The notes under the pieces were generated by a model. The model was not told where the DNA came from. It ran no database searches and saw only the letters and a program-made list of their open reading frames with translations. A stretch of DNA of 64,000 nucleotides, taken from Pullichristensenella sp963930055 (lineage in GTDB: Bacteria; Bacillota; Clostridia; Christensenellales; Aristaeellaceae). Numbering within the stretch: the stretch's first letter is position 1; each line of letters begins with the position of its first letter. The position numbers and the translations under genes were made by a program. Positions 50,042 to 61,855 of this stretch are shown here, one piece after another. Where the stretch lies: positions 1 to 64,000 of the forward strand of contig CAWVKS010000002.1 of assembly GCA_963930055.1 (NCBI GenBank). Reading direction: 5' to 3'.

Positions 50042-50604
50042 TGAAGCCCCTGGAAGAGCTGTCCTACGCGGAATTGATGGCGCTGTTCCCCATCGTGCTC
50101 GTGCCGCATCGCCGCGAATGGCGGGAGCAGTACGCGCGAGAGAGAGCGTGCCTGCTGGCGCAGTTGCCGGAAGACGCCGTTTTTCGCCTTTCGCATGTGG
50201 GCAGCACGGCCATCGACGGCATCTGGGCGAAACCGACCGTGGACATGGTGCTCGAAGCGGCCGGTGCGGAGGCGTTTGAGCGCCTTGACGCGGCCATCCC
50301 CACGTGCGGTTATATCCGCATGCGCAGCGAGGAAAGGCGCGTCTCGTTCAACCGCGGCTATACACCCAAGGGGTTTGCGCAGGAAGTGTTCCATTTGCAT
50401 CTCAGGCTGCTGGGCGACGCCGACGAGGTGGTCTTTCGCGATTATCTCAACCTTCGCCCCGATCTGGCCGCCGAGTACGAACAACTCAAACTTGAACTGT
50501 GGAAGCCCTACGAGCGCGACCGCGACGGCTATACCGCCGCCAAGGGCGACTTCGTGCGGCGCGTGACGGCGGAGGCACGACAGTATTTCGCGACCGAAAA
50601 ATGA
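50041..50604 (+). CDS. GrpB (UPF0157) family protein
   Basis: The protein has 187 residues. The signature FRLSHVGSTAIDGIWAKPTV with DM is close to the family consensus. VFHLHLRLLGDADEVVFRDY and a helical C terminus follow. The ATG overlaps the CDF stop (TGATG), so it is translationally coupled. The substrate of this nucleotidyltransferase-fold family is not firmly known. A second, more distant GrpB gene lies at 18042 in the accessory region. Confidence 0.88.
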   Translation: MKPLEELSYAELMALFPIVLVPHRREWREQYARERACLLAQLPEDAVFRLSHVGSTAIDGIWAKPTVDMVLEAAGAEAFERLDAAIPTCGYIRMRSEERRVSFNRGYTPKGFAQEVFHLHLRLLGDADEVVFRDYLNLRPDLAAEYEQLKLELWKPYERDRDGYTAAKGDFVRRVTAEARQYFATEK

Positions 50605-50633
50605 CCGGCGCAGTTGCATCGCTGCGCCGGTCA
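50602..50633. terminator. Terminator between GrpB and the nucleoside ABC operon
   Basis: TGACCGGCGCAG and CTGCGCCGGTCA form a perfect 12-bp stem around 8 bases. It lies between two convergent genes and can serve both. Confidence 0.8.
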
Positions 50634-50651
50634 CGCTTTGGGGAAAGGAAG

Positions 50652-51611
50652 TTACCGCTCCTCGCGGTCGTAGTTTATGCCGCAGCCCTTAGGCTGCACC
50701 TTTTCGCGCGACATGCGCACGGAGGTGATGACCAGCACAATGGCCGTCACCAGGAAGGGCAGCATGGAAAAGATGGGCGCGCTGACATCGCGCAGGAAAG
50801 CCGGCTTGTAGAACTGCAGCACGCTGAGCGCGCCGAAGATCAGGGAGCCGAGGATGGCCCGATAGGGGCTCCAGGAGGCGAAGATGACCAGCGCCACGGC
50901 GATCCAGCCCAGGCCGTTGACGCAGTTCTGCACCCAGGCGCCGTTGCAGGTGACGAAGCAGACGTAGCCGCCGCCCAGGCCACAGATGCCGCCGCCCAGG
51001 AGGATGTGCACGTACTTGTAGAGCGCCACATTGACGCCCGCGGCGTCCGCCGCGCCGGGGTTCTCGCCCACCGCGCGCAGGTTGAGGCCCCGGCGCGTGT
51101 GGTTGAGGTAGAGGCCCATGGCCACGGCGCAGACCACGCCGATAATGACGAAAATGTTGTTGCTGAAGAGCAGAGGCCCGATATAGGGAATGTCCGCAAG
51201 CACCGGGATGCGGATGCCGCCGAAAGCCGCCTTCAACTCCTCGGAGAAGGCCACCGAGACGCTGCCGCCGGCCAGCAGGTTCTCGCCGATGAGGGCGGCA
51301 AGGCCTGTGCCGAAGATGGTCAGCGTAAGGCCGGTGACGTTCTGGTTGGCCTTGAGGGTGACGGTCAAAAAGGCGTAGATCAGCGCGCCGAGCAGGCCGC
51401 CGCCAAAGGCGGCGAGCAGGGCGACGACGGCGCTGTTCGTATAAAAGCCGCCGAGGAAGCCGAAGATGGCTCCCATGTACATCATGCCCTCGACGCCGAG
51501 GTTGAGGTTGCCGGCCTTTTCGGTGAGGATCTCGCCCAGCGTGCCGAGTAGAAGCGGCATACCCGCCGGGATCGCCGCGAGGATGAAGTTGAACCAGACG
51601 CCGTCAGCCAC
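50652..51611 (-). CDS. Nucleoside-type ABC importer permease (NupQ-like)
   Basis: The protein has 319 residues and about nine helices. It belongs to the branched permease family (BPD_transp_2). GTLGEILTEKAGNLNLGVEG is the hallmark of the second permease of purine-nucleoside importers (YufQ/NupQ type), and LRAVGENPGAADAAGVNV is the coupling-helix region. The GTG at 51611 overlaps the preceding permease gene by 8 bases. It is the last gene of the three-gene operon. The substrate is inferred from the family. Confidence 0.85.
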   Translation of the reverse strand: MADGVWFNFILAAIPAGMPLLLGTLGEILTEKAGNLNLGVEGMMYMGAIFGFLGGFYTNSAVVALLAAFGGGLLGALIYAFLTVTLKANQNVTGLTLTIFGTGLAALIGENLLAGGSVSVAFSEELKAAFGGIRIPVLADIPYIGPLLFSNNIFVIIGVVCAVAMGLYLNHTRRGLNLRAVGENPGAADAAGVNVALYKYVHILLGGGICGLGGGYVCFVTCNGAWVQNCVNGLGWIAVALVIFASWSPYRAILGSLIFGALSVLQFYKPAFLRDVSAPIFSMLPFLVTAIVLVITSVRMSREKVQPKGCGINYDREER

Positions 51612-52692
51612 GTTCCACGCCTCCTTCCAGCTTGCTCGCCCGGCAGACGCGATGGGTGAGGAAGAATTCGCAGCCGAGCACGAAGAAGAGTATAATGCCC
51701 TGCAAGACCTCGGCCGTCGCCGCCGAGAGGTTGTAGACCGACTGCACCGAGGCGCAGCCCTTTTCGAGAATGCAGAACAGCACCGAAACGATCAGCATGC
51801 CCACGGGGTTGAGCCGCGCCAGCCAGGCCACGGTGATGGCGGTGAAGCCTACGCCGCCGGCGACGGTATCGTTGAGCGTCCTGTCCGCGCCGGAGGCCTG
51901 CAGCATGCCCGCCAGACCGCAGACGCCGGCGGAGAGGAACATCGTGCGGATGACGACGCGCTTGACGGGCATGCCGGCGTAGCGCGCCGTGGCCTCGTTT
52001 TCGCCGACCACCGTCAACTCATAGCCCTGCTTGGAGTGGCGCAGGTAGACGTAGAACAGCGCCACCAGCGCAAGCGCCACGATCCAGCCGGCGTGCACGC
52101 CCAGCACCTCCGGCACGCGCGCCGAGGAGGAGAAGCGGGCGACCTTGAAAAAGCCCAGCTGCGTGGGGTCGCGCCACGGCCCCTGCTGCAACGCCTGAAT
52201 GGTGTAGAGCGCCACGTAGTTGAGCATCAGCGTCAGCAGCGTCTCATTGGTGCCAAAACGGCACTTGAAGTAGGCCGGGATCATGCCGTAGAGGCCGCCG
52301 GCCAGTATGCCCGCCAGCGCCATGACGAGAAGCAGCGCCCACTGCGGCCAATCGTCGTGGAAGAGGGCGAAATAGGTGGCGGCGATGGCGCCGACGCAGA
52401 TCTGCCCCTCCGCGCCGATATTCCAGAAGCGCATCTTGAAGGCCAGCGTCACGCCCAGCGAGGTGATGAGCAGGGGGATGGTCAGTTTGGCCGTCAGTTC
52501 GATGCTCATGCGCGAGCCGAGCGAGCCGGAGATCATCTCCCGATAGACGGCCAGCGGATCGTAGCCGAGGATGGCCACGAACACGCCGCCAGTCAACAGT
52601 GCCAGCAGGATAGCGCACAGGCGCACCAGCCAGGCTTTGCCGGTGGAGATATCCGCGCGCCGGGTCACGCGCAGGGGAAAGCCCTTAGCCAT
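51604..52692 (-). CDS. Nucleoside-type ABC importer permease (NupP-like)
   Basis: The protein has 362 residues with a long N-terminal cytoplasmic and first-helix region. Typical marks are LLITSLGVTLAFKMRFWNIG, then AEGQICVGAIAATYFAL, and the coupling region ELTVVGENEATARYAGM. It is the first permease partner of the gene at 50652 and overlaps the ATPase gene by 8 bases. All three genes would be translated in concert. Uptake of purine nucleosides is the expected role. Confidence 0.85.
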   Translation of the reverse strand: MAKGFPLRVTRRADISTGKAWLVRLCAILLALLTGGVFVAILGYDPLAVYREMISGSLGSRMSIELTAKLTIPLLITSLGVTLAFKMRFWNIGAEGQICVGAIAATYFALFHDDWPQWALLLVMALAGILAGGLYGMIPAYFKCRFGTNETLLTLMLNYVALYTIQALQQGPWRDPTQLGFFKVARFSSSARVPEVLGVHAGWIVALALVALFYVYLRHSKQGYELTVVGENEATARYAGMPVKRVVIRTMFLSAGVCGLAGMLQASGADRTLNDTVAGGVGFTAITVAWLARLNPVGMLIVSVLFCILEKGCASVQSVYNLSAATAEVLQGIILFFVLGCEFFLTHRVCRASKLEGGVERG

Positions 52693-54211
52693 TTTGCATT
52701 GCCTCCTCCATCGAAGCGCCCGTCATCATCAGGCCCAGTTGTTCCTTGGTGACCTCCTGCGCAGGGACGATGCCCGTCACTTTTCCGCCGCAGAGAACCA
52801 TAATGCGGTCGCACAGTTCGAGCAGCACGTCCAGATCCTCGCCGATATAGAGCACGGCTACGCCCTTCTGCTTTTGCTCGTTGAGCATGCGATAGATGGT
52901 CATGGACGAATTGATGTCCAGGCCGCGCACGGGATAGGCGGTGATGAGTATGCGCGGATTCGAGGCGATCTCGCGGCCGAGCAGCACTTTTTGCACATTG
53001 CCTCCGGAGAGCTTGCGCACGGGCGTATGGATGCTGGGCGTGGAGATGTTGAGTTCTTTGACCAGCCTGTTGGCGAGGTCGCGCGCCGGAGCGCGGTCGA
53101 CCAGCGCGCCGGGCTGATTCTGGTATTCCTTGAGCAGCATGTTGTCCACCATGCCCATGGAGGGAACCAGGCCCATGCCCAGCCGGTCCTCGGGAATGAA
53201 GGACATGGACACGCCGCGGCGAATGATCTCGCGCGGGGAAAGGCCCTCCAGAGAGACATGCTGGCAGAGGATGGCGCCTCCGGCGATGGGCTGCAGGCCG
53301 GCGATGGCCTCGCACAGCTCCTTCTGGCCGCTGCCGGCAACGCCCGCCACACCGAGGATCTCGCCGGCGGCGATGGAGAAGTTCACATCGTCCAGCGCCT
53401 TGACGCCGTCGCCATTGACGACGGTAAGATGGTGCACGTCCAGCATCGGCGCGTCGCGCAGAGGCTCGGGACGGTGGATGGAGAGATCCACCGCCGCGCC
53501 GACCATGCGCTCGGTCAATTCGCGGGCGGTCGTCTCCTTCGTGTTCACCGTGCCGATGCAGTGGCCCTTGCGCAAAATGGTCACGCGGTCGGAGATTTCC
53601 AGCACCTCGTTGAGCTTATGGGTGATGATGATGATGGCGCAGCCCTCGTCGCGCATCCTGCGAAGGATGGCAAACAGGCGGTCGATCTCCTGCGGAGTGA
53701 GCACCGCCGTCGGTTCGTCCAACACCAGCGTGCGCGCGCCGCGGTAGAGCACCTTGAGGATCTCCACGGTCTGCTTCTCGCTGACGGAGAGGGAATAAAT
53801 CTTGCGCGCCGGGTCGATGTGCAGGCCAAAGCGGTCGCACAGATTCCTGATCTCACGGGCGAGCTGTTTGCGGTTGGCGTAATGCCCTGTGGTGCCAAGG
53901 ACGATATTGTCCTGCACAGAAAGCACGTCCACGAGCTTGAAATGCTGATGGATCATGCCGATGCCCAGGGCGATGGCGTCGTGCGGCGAGCGTATATGCA
54001 CTTCCTTGCCGTTCACGCGGATATGCCCCGCGTCCGGGCGGTAGATGCCGGAGAGCATGTTCATCAGCGTAGTCTTGCCGGAGCCGTTTTCGCCCAGCAG
54101 CGCCAGTATCTCACCATTGTATACCGTCAGGTCGATGTCCTTGTTGGCGACGATGGAGCCGAAAGTCTTGGTCAGCCCTTGTAACTCGATCGCCGGATGT
54201 GCTCCTGGCAT
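52685..54211 (-). CDS. Nucleoside-type ABC importer ATPase with two nucleotide-binding domains (NupO-like)
   Basis: The protein has 508 residues. Domain 1 has Walker A GENGSGKTTLMNMLSG, signature LSVSEKQTVEIL and Walker B TLVLDEPTAVLTPQE. Domain 2 has the weak P-loop GVAGSGQKELCEAIAG, a signature LSGGNVQKVLLGRE and a degenerate Walker B (RILITAYPVRGLDINS) that lacks the catalytic Glu; partial degeneration of domain 2 is common in this family. I chose the ATG at 54211, 8 bases after AAGGAG. The BMP-type binding lipoprotein normally encoded upstream is absent here, and the next gene is scpB on the other strand. Confidence 0.88.
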   Translation of the reverse strand: MPGAHPAIELQGLTKTFGSIVANKDIDLTVYNGEILALLGENGSGKTTLMNMLSGIYRPDAGHIRVNGKEVHIRSPHDAIALGIGMIHQHFKLVDVLSVQDNIVLGTTGHYANRKQLAREIRNLCDRFGLHIDPARKIYSLSVSEKQTVEILKVLYRGARTLVLDEPTAVLTPQEIDRLFAILRRMRDEGCAIIIITHKLNEVLEISDRVTILRKGHCIGTVNTKETTARELTERMVGAAVDLSIHRPEPLRDAPMLDVHHLTVVNGDGVKALDDVNFSIAAGEILGVAGVAGSGQKELCEAIAGLQPIAGGAILCQHVSLEGLSPREIIRRGVSMSFIPEDRLGMGLVPSMGMVDNMLLKEYQNQPGALVDRAPARDLANRLVKELNISTPSIHTPVRKLSGGNVQKVLLGREIASNPRILITAYPVRGLDINSSMTIYRMLNEQKQKGVAVLYIGEDLDVLLELCDRIMVLCGGKVTGIVPAQEVTKEQLGLMMTGASMEEAMQNG

Positions 54212-54345
54212 GCGCATCACTCCTTGATGGGGATATGTCCATTATACCTTGTTTCGCGCCTTCTTGGTAGCGTTTTTCGGCAAAATTCGGCAAAAAAGTG
54301 GAGATTTTACGTTTTTTCCGCGAAAATATTCGCCATGAGGCGCGC

Positions 54346-54374
54346 TTGACAAGGGGCGAAGGCTTCTCTATAAT
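54346..54374 (+). promoter_or_regulatory. Promoter of scpB
   Basis: TTGACA (54346-54351) and TATAAT (54369-54374) match consensus perfectly and are 17 bases apart. The scpB ATG is at 54405. Confidence 0.85.
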
Positions 54375-54404
54375 AAAAATGATGCTTTCGGCAGAGGTGT
54401 TTGC

Positions 54405-54935
54405 ATGAAGGAACTGTGCGCGGTCATCGAGGCCATACTCTTCGTCTCCGGCGATCCAGTGCGCGTGGAGGATCTCGCCCATTCGATGAACCTCACGGCC
54501 ATGGAGATGGAAACGGCGCTTACGGAGCTTGCTGACCATCTTTCTTTGGAGAGCCACGGCTTGCAGCTCAATCGCTCAGGCGGCGAGGTGTTTTTATCCA
54601 TCCGCCCGGAGTTTGCCCCGCAAATAGAGGCGTTTTTGCAGCCGCTGGAAAAGCGGCCGCTTTCGCAGGCGGTTTTGGAAACGCTGTCCATCATCGCCTA
54701 TCGCCAGCCGGTGACCAAGGCAGACATCGAACAGGTGCGCGGCGTGAAGTGCGACTATTCCGTGCAGGCCCTGCTCGCAAAAGGGCTGATCGAAGAAGCG
54801 GGCCGGCGCGAAACGCTGGGCCGCCCCATCCTCTACCGCACCACGGACGCCTTTTTGCGGCATTTCGGCATTTCCACGTTGGAAGAACTTCCGCAGGTGG
54901 ACTTCAAAGCGCCCGCGGAGGCGATGGATACATAA
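54405..54935 (+). CDS. scpB: Segregation and condensation protein B
   Basis: ScpB is a subunit of the Smc-ScpAB condensin that folds and separates chromosomes. The protein has 176 residues with two winged-helix units. Family marks are IEAILFVSGDPVRVEDLA at the N terminus, then QAVLETLSIIAYRQPVTKAD, and DYSVQALLAKGLIEEAGRRE with TLGRPILYRTTDAFLRHFG. The usual neighbour scpA is not beside it, since the upstream DNA is the nucleoside importer. A near-consensus promoter drives it alone and a terminator closes it. Confidence 0.93.
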   Translation: MKELCAVIEAILFVSGDPVRVEDLAHSMNLTAMEMETALTELADHLSLESHGLQLNRSGGEVFLSIRPEFAPQIEAFLQPLEKRPLSQAVLETLSIIAYRQPVTKADIEQVRGVKCDYSVQALLAKGLIEEAGRRETLGRPILYRTTDAFLRHFGISTLEELPQVDFKAPAEAMDT

Positions 54936-54937
54936 AG

Positions 54938-54978
54938 GCAACTCCGGCAAGCAGCTTTGCCGGAGTTGTCTTGTTTTT
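54938..54978. terminator. Terminator of scpB and the convergent DnaJ-like gene
   Basis: GCAACTCCGGCAA pairs with TTGCCGGAGTTG and is followed by TCTTGTTTTT on the plus strand. It ends at the stop of the convergent gene. Confidence 0.85.
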
Positions 54979-55694
54979 CAGCTGTGCGCGAGGTATCCCA
55001 TGGCGATGCCGCCGGGGCTGCATACCGGACAGGTGGCCACGCCGCTGCCCGTGCAATCCGGACACAACAGCAGCATGCCGGACTGAAGGACGTACAGGCT
55101 GCCGCCGCATGTGGGGCAGGCGCCACTCTCCCCCGTGCCGTCGCAAAAGGGGCAAGCGCGGGTGTAGTCGTTCGTCATCACGCCGAAGCCCCTACAGGTC
55201 TTGCAGAGATAGCGTCCGCTGCCGCCGCAGGCCAGGCATTGCTTGCCGAAAGCGAATCCGGAACCGGCGCAGTTCATGCAGGCGTCCGTATAGCCAAGGC
55301 CGGCGCAGACATCGCAGCGATGGCTTTGCGCATAGGCTTGCAGCGCTTCCAGCGTCAGCTGCGAGGGATTCTCCTGCTCCCGCCCGTCGCGCTGGCATGC
55401 GACAAACTCAAAGCTGAATTCGCTGGTAAAGCGCACAAGCAGGGAAAAATCGTCTCCCGGCACGCCGCCTGCGCAGACGCCGTAGACGTCTGTCCCGTCC
55501 GTCATCACCGACCATTCCACATTGGCAAAGGCATCCTCGATGGCGTCGCCGATGGGCACGCCGTTGACGCGTTTGCTGCGCATCGTCCAGATATAGTCGT
55601 CCGCCGTCCATTCGTAATCCTGTGCCGCCAGCGCGGGCGCGGCACTTGCCAGGCAGAGAAGCAGGCACAAGAGCGTTGCGAGCATCCTCTTCAT
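54978..55694 (-). CDS. Secreted protein with DnaJ-type cysteine-rich repeats
   Basis: The protein has 238 residues. It starts MKRMLATLLCLLLCLASAAP, a signal peptide, at 55694. A unique beta-rich part of about 90 residues follows. From residue 120 come repeated CxxCxGxG-type units as in the DnaJ zinc domain: CDVCAGLG, CMNCAGSG, CLACGGSG, CKTCRGFG, CPFCDGTG, CPTCGG, CPDCTGSG and CPVCSPGG. The J domain is absent. Because the protein is exported, zinc binding or thiol exchange outside the cell is possible. It is preceded by the TPR gene on the same strand. Confidence 0.78.
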   Translation of the reverse strand: MKRMLATLLCLLLCLASAAPALAAQDYEWTADDYIWTMRSKRVNGVPIGDAIEDAFANVEWSVMTDGTDVYGVCAGGVPGDDFSLLVRFTSEFSFEFVACQRDGREQENPSQLTLEALQAYAQSHRCDVCAGLGYTDACMNCAGSGFAFGKQCLACGGSGRYLCKTCRGFGVMTNDYTRACPFCDGTGESGACPTCGGSLYVLQSGMLLLCPDCTGSGVATCPVCSPGGIAMGYLAHS

Positions 55695-55732
55695 TCCCAA
55701 TCCCCCATTTCTGTATTCAAAAAAGGGCGCGG

Positions 55733-56542
55733 TCAACCGCGTCCCTTTCCCTCGATTTTGTCGCGCAGGTTCTCCGCATCCTCCCGGGAAACGGGGCAGA
55801 TGGACGAGAACGTGCCTTGCAGCGCCGCATCGATGAATTCCCGGGCGCGCTCCTTCTGGCCGTCTTCCTCGAGCATCTTCGCCAGATAGTAGAGCGTGGT
55901 GATCTGGCGGGGCTTGAGCTTGTGGGCGCGGGTGAAGTAGTCGTAGGCCAGTTTGCGCTCGGCCTTGACGGTTTCCACGTCGCCTTCCCTGCGCGCGTGC
56001 TCCTCCATGGTCATATGCAAAAAGCCGAGGTTGTCGAGGATGGCCGCGTCCTCGTCATCGTATTCGTAGGCCTCGTTGTTAAAGGCGATGGCCTCGGAAA
56101 AGTCCCCCGTCTCGTCGGCCTTGAGGATGAGGAACAGGCCCAGCGTGGTATAGACCAGCGTGGTCTTGTTGTCCGCTGCCGCGCGCTTGATGGTGGCGAT
56201 AGCATCGTCGAGCTTGCCCAACCGCCACAGGCAGATGGAGTAGTTGTTGCGCAGGTCAAAGCGGTCTTCCTTGGAAAGCCCCGGTTTGTAATGCACGCGC
56301 AGATAGACCTCCTTGGCCTTTTCATACTCGCCGCGGCGCATGAGCAGCACGCCGTAGGACATCAGCATGCCCACGCGGTCGAGGCCGGCTTCGTAGGCCT
56401 GGGCGTAGTATTGAAGCGCCTCGTCCAGCTTTGCCTGCCCTTCCTTCTCTTTGCCTGCCTCAATCAATTTGTTGCCGTCCACATGGCAGCGGTACGCATG
56501 GTTGCCCGCCTTGATCGCCGGATTGCCTCCAAAAATGCTCAC
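55733..56542 (-). CDS. Tetratricopeptide-repeat protein
   Basis: The protein has 269 residues and consists mainly of TPR-like helix pairs. Examples are ALQYYAQAYEAGLDRVGMLM, YGVLLMRRGEYEKAKEVYL, YSICLWRLGKLDDAIATIKR and YYLAKMLEEDGQKERAREFI. No signal or membrane segment is present, so it is a cytoplasmic scaffold or adaptor. The GTG at 56542 overlaps the stop of the upstream yprB-like gene (GTGA). It is therefore translationally coupled to that gene and may assist the nuclease. Confidence 0.85.
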   Translation of the reverse strand: MSIFGGNPAIKAGNHAYRCHVDGNKLIEAGKEKEGQAKLDEALQYYAQAYEAGLDRVGMLMSYGVLLMRRGEYEKAKEVYLRVHYKPGLSKEDRFDLRNNYSICLWRLGKLDDAIATIKRAAADNKTTLVYTTLGLFLILKADETGDFSEAIAFNNEAYEYDDEDAAILDNLGFLHMTMEEHARREGDVETVKAERKLAYDYFTRAHKLKPRQITTLYYLAKMLEEDGQKERAREFIDAALQGTFSSICPVSREDAENLRDKIEGKGRG

Positions 56543-57640
56543 GTCTTGTTTCCTCCTCCGGATAATTTGCGCTCCAGGCGGTCGCGGCGATGGATGATCG
56601 CCTCTCGCTCCGGCCCTTCGCACATCGCCAAGGCAATCTTCGTGTAAAACAGCGCCCGGCGGTAGTTCTTTTCGCGGTGTTCATAGAGCTTGGCCAGCTC
56701 TATATGGGGGATATGCCCCATCTGGTTTTTGCGCACCATGGCCTCGAGCACGGCGCGCGCACGCTCCCACTCGCCCTGGCGGCGGTAGATGCAGTAAAGC
56801 CTGTAACTGCCCTCCGGCACGTCGCGGGAAAGCGCGTAGACCTCCGCCGCCTGCGTATCGCCCCGCTTTTCCAGCGCCCGGCCAAGGCTGTAGCGATCGC
56901 GGCTGTCAGGCGCGGAAAGCGGCTGGTCAAAGAGCTGCGCGAGCCTGACGAGCAGCACCGCCAGCGTGACCACGTCCTGCAGATTATGGTCGATGACCTC
57001 TTCGAGCAGGGAAAAATCGCCGGTCTGCAGGTAGCGGAAAAAGCGCTCCGGGGCCTCGCTGCCGGGCAGGTCGTTTTCCCCGCCGCACGCCGAGCACGCG
57101 CTCTTCCAGGTTGGACAGGCGGCAGGACTGGAGGCGCAGTTTCCACACGCGCCGCGCGGGATGCAGAAGGTCGAGTTGGTCAAGTTCGCGCCAGTGTCCG
57201 CGCAGGCGGCAGAGCGTGTAGCGGGACTCGAGCAGCGGCATATCGAACGTCTTGCCGTTGAAAGTCACGGCGGTGGTAAAGCGCCGCATCAATTCTCCAA
57301 GGCGCAAAAGCATCTCCGGTTCGTCGCCGTAGTCGCGCAGTATGTATTGCTCGGTGACGAATTCGTCCCCTTCGACATAGGCCGCGCCGACGAGGAAAGC
57401 CAGCGTGCCCGCGCCGCCGGACAAGCCGGTCGTCTCGGTATCGAGGAAGAGGCACTTTTCCACGGAAAAGCCCTCCCCCGCCCCCAGCCGCTCCAGTCCG
57501 CGCGCAGGCAGGGAAAGCAGCCCCTCGGGCGCTCTGCGGCGGTCTGTGCGCACGACGAGGCCGCCGCGCTCCTCCCTCGCCGGCTTTGCGGCGGGGGCAG
57601 GCGCGATCGCTTGCAGCTTCGCGCGCAGTCCGGAAGCCAT
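56539..57640 (-). pseudogene. yprB: YprB-like DEDD exonuclease with TPR-like tail, one frameshift
   Basis: YprB-type proteins are ribonuclease-H-like exonucleases. The first acidic motif is CLFLDTETTGLSGGAGTL, followed by TFNGKTFDMPLLESRY and LDLLHPARRVWKLRL. After LSNLEERVLG, near 57090, the frame changes by one base. The expected ENDLPGSEAPERFFRYL continues in another frame, with DHNLQDVVTLAVLLVRL and a TPR-like tail. I chose the ATG at 57640. With the base repaired the protein has about 367 residues and all parts expected. The lesion lies in a GC-rich run, so a consensus error is likely. Confidence 0.8.
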
Positions 57641-57885
57641 CCTCCTCACCACCTTCTCTTCATTTTAGGCGCATGGGCGGCGCTTGTCAAGCCTTACAGC
57701 GCGCGTGTCAAAGCCTTTAACAACCATGGCGCCGCAACGCAAATCAGATCTTGCGATGCGCGCCTCTCTCTGCTTTTTCCAACACGCGCAGACATCCGCC
57801 GTTTATCGCCCGCGCAGGCGTGCCTCGAGTTGGAAATTTCGCCAGCTTTGCGCAGGCGTGCAAGAAAACACCATGGCGCTTGCTC

Positions 57886-57913
57886 TTGATTCTTAACGGT
57901 ATGTCTGTATAAT
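57886..57913 (+). promoter_or_regulatory. Promoter of lon, within the 57641-57943 intergenic region
   Basis: TTGATT (57886-57891) and TATAAT (57908-57913) are 16 bases apart. The lon start is at 57944. I see no CIRCE or CtsR-type box nearby. The remainder of the 303-base gap shows nothing else convincing. Confidence 0.65.
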
Positions 57914-57943
57914 AAACAGTATCAACCGCAAAGGACGTGCAGT

Positions 57944-60312
<2,369 letters not shown>

Positions 60313-60316
<4 letters not shown>

Positions 60317-60918
60317 TGACCATCCGCAGCGCCAAATTCGTGCTGTCCCTCGACCGCCTGCGCGCGTTCCCCGGCCAGGGAATGCCGGAGATCGCCATGG
60401 CGGGCAAGTCCAACGTGGGCAAATCCTCGATGATCAACAGCCTGCTCGGCAATTCCAAATTGGCGCGCACATCTTCAGAGCCGGGCAAGACGCGCCTGAT
60501 CAACTTCTTTCAGGTACAACGAGCAATTCTGGCTGGTCGATCTGCCCGGCTATGGCTTTGCCAAGGCGCCCAAGGCCGAGCGCGACAAGTGGGGCGCGAT
60601 GATCGAAGGCTATCTTGAGGGCTCGAACACTTAAAGCGCGTGCTGCATCTGGTGGACATCCGCCACGCGCCCACGCGCGACGATCAGATGATGGTCGAGT
60701 ACCTGCGCCACTACGATATCCCCTTCACCGTAGTGGCCACCAAGGCAGACAAACTCTCCAAGGCGGCGCGGGGGCGCTCCATCCCCCTCATTTGCCGCAC
60801 GCTGGCCGTGCAGCCCTGGGAGGTCATCCCCTATTCCTCCGAGGACGGCACCGGTCGGGAAAAAATACTGGAACTTTTGGAAAACGAGATCGCAAACGGG
60901 TGTGAGGACGATGCGTAA
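60313..60918 (+). pseudogene. engB: Ribosome-biogenesis GTPase EngB/YsxC, frame broken
   Basis: EngB is a GTPase needed for 50S ribosome assembly. The G1 box is AGKSNVGKSSMINSLLG, G3 is DLPGYGFAKAP and G4 is TKADKLSK. The reading is split into three frames: changes near 60512 (after LINFFQ) and near 60630 (after LEGSN). Each needs only one base. Because EngB is normally essential, true inactivation is unlikely, and the breaks point to errors in this sequence. The start overlaps the lon stop, and the end overlaps the next gene. Confidence 0.85.
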
Positions 60919-61818
60919 ACAATTTCGCGGCGGCCTTTTGCTGGCGCTGGCCGCGCTGATCTGGGGCATGCCTTTTCCGCGCAGAGCGAGGCCGGCAAGT
61001 ACATGGGGCCGTTCGCCTTTTACGGCGGCGCGCTCCTTTATCACGTTTTTTCGCGCTGCTGCTCTTTGAGGCGGTGGGCAGCCGCGGCAGGCGACAGGCG
61101 CAGGCGGTTCAGGCCGCTCCCCTGTCCGCTTACATAAAGGTCGGCGCGCCGCTGGGCGCGGTGATGTTCGCTGCCACAGCATTGCAGCAGCTTGGCCTCA
61201 CCATCGACCCCAGCGCCGCCAAGAGCGGCTTTATCACCGCGCTGTACATCGTCATCGTGCCCATCCTCGGCCTGATCTTCTTCCGCAGGCGCGTGGGCGC
61301 GCAGATGTGGCTGGGCGTGGCGCTGTCGCTGGTTGGTCTGGCGCTCTTGTGCGTCAAGGACGGTTTCACCATCGGCGCGGGCGACCTGGTGACGTTGGCC
61401 TGCGCGGTGATGTTCGCCGTGCACATCGTCGCCGTCGACCGCTTTGGCCGGCGGCTTGAGCGCGCCGCGGCTTTGCTGCGTGCAGTTTGGCTTTACGGGC
61501 CTGCTGGCGCTCATCGTCGCCCTCTTTACCGAGACGGTGCGCTTTTCTGACATGCTCGCCTGCTGGCCGAGCCTTTTATACGTGGGCGTGTGCTCCGGCG
61601 CTATGGGCTATACGCTGCAAATCGCCGGACAGAAGTATACCGAACCGACGGTGGCTTCGCTCATACTCTGCCTGGAGAGCGTGTTCGCCGCCGTGGGCGG
61701 CTGGCTGCTGCTGGGGCAGGTGCTCTCCGCGCGCGAGATGGCCGGCTGTGCGGTGATGCTCGCCGCCTGCGTGCTGGCGCAGCTTCCGGAAAAACGCCGC
61801 GCCGCCGTCGGCCGCTGA
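60911..61818 (+). pseudogene. EamA/DMT-type transporter, frame broken
   Basis: The protein would have about 300 residues and ten helices of the drug/metabolite transporter superfamily. The N terminus MRKQFRGGLLLALAALIWGM is a typical first helix. The second half has FITALYIVIVPILGLIFFRR, VALSLVGLALLCVKDG and YTEPTVASLILCLESVFAAV near the end of the protein. Frame changes lie near 60975, 61045 and 61480. The substrate cannot be inferred. It overlaps engB by 8 bases. Confidence 0.75.
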
Positions 61819-61855
61819 AGTCCTTTTCCATATCGACGCAAAGGAAGCGATATCC

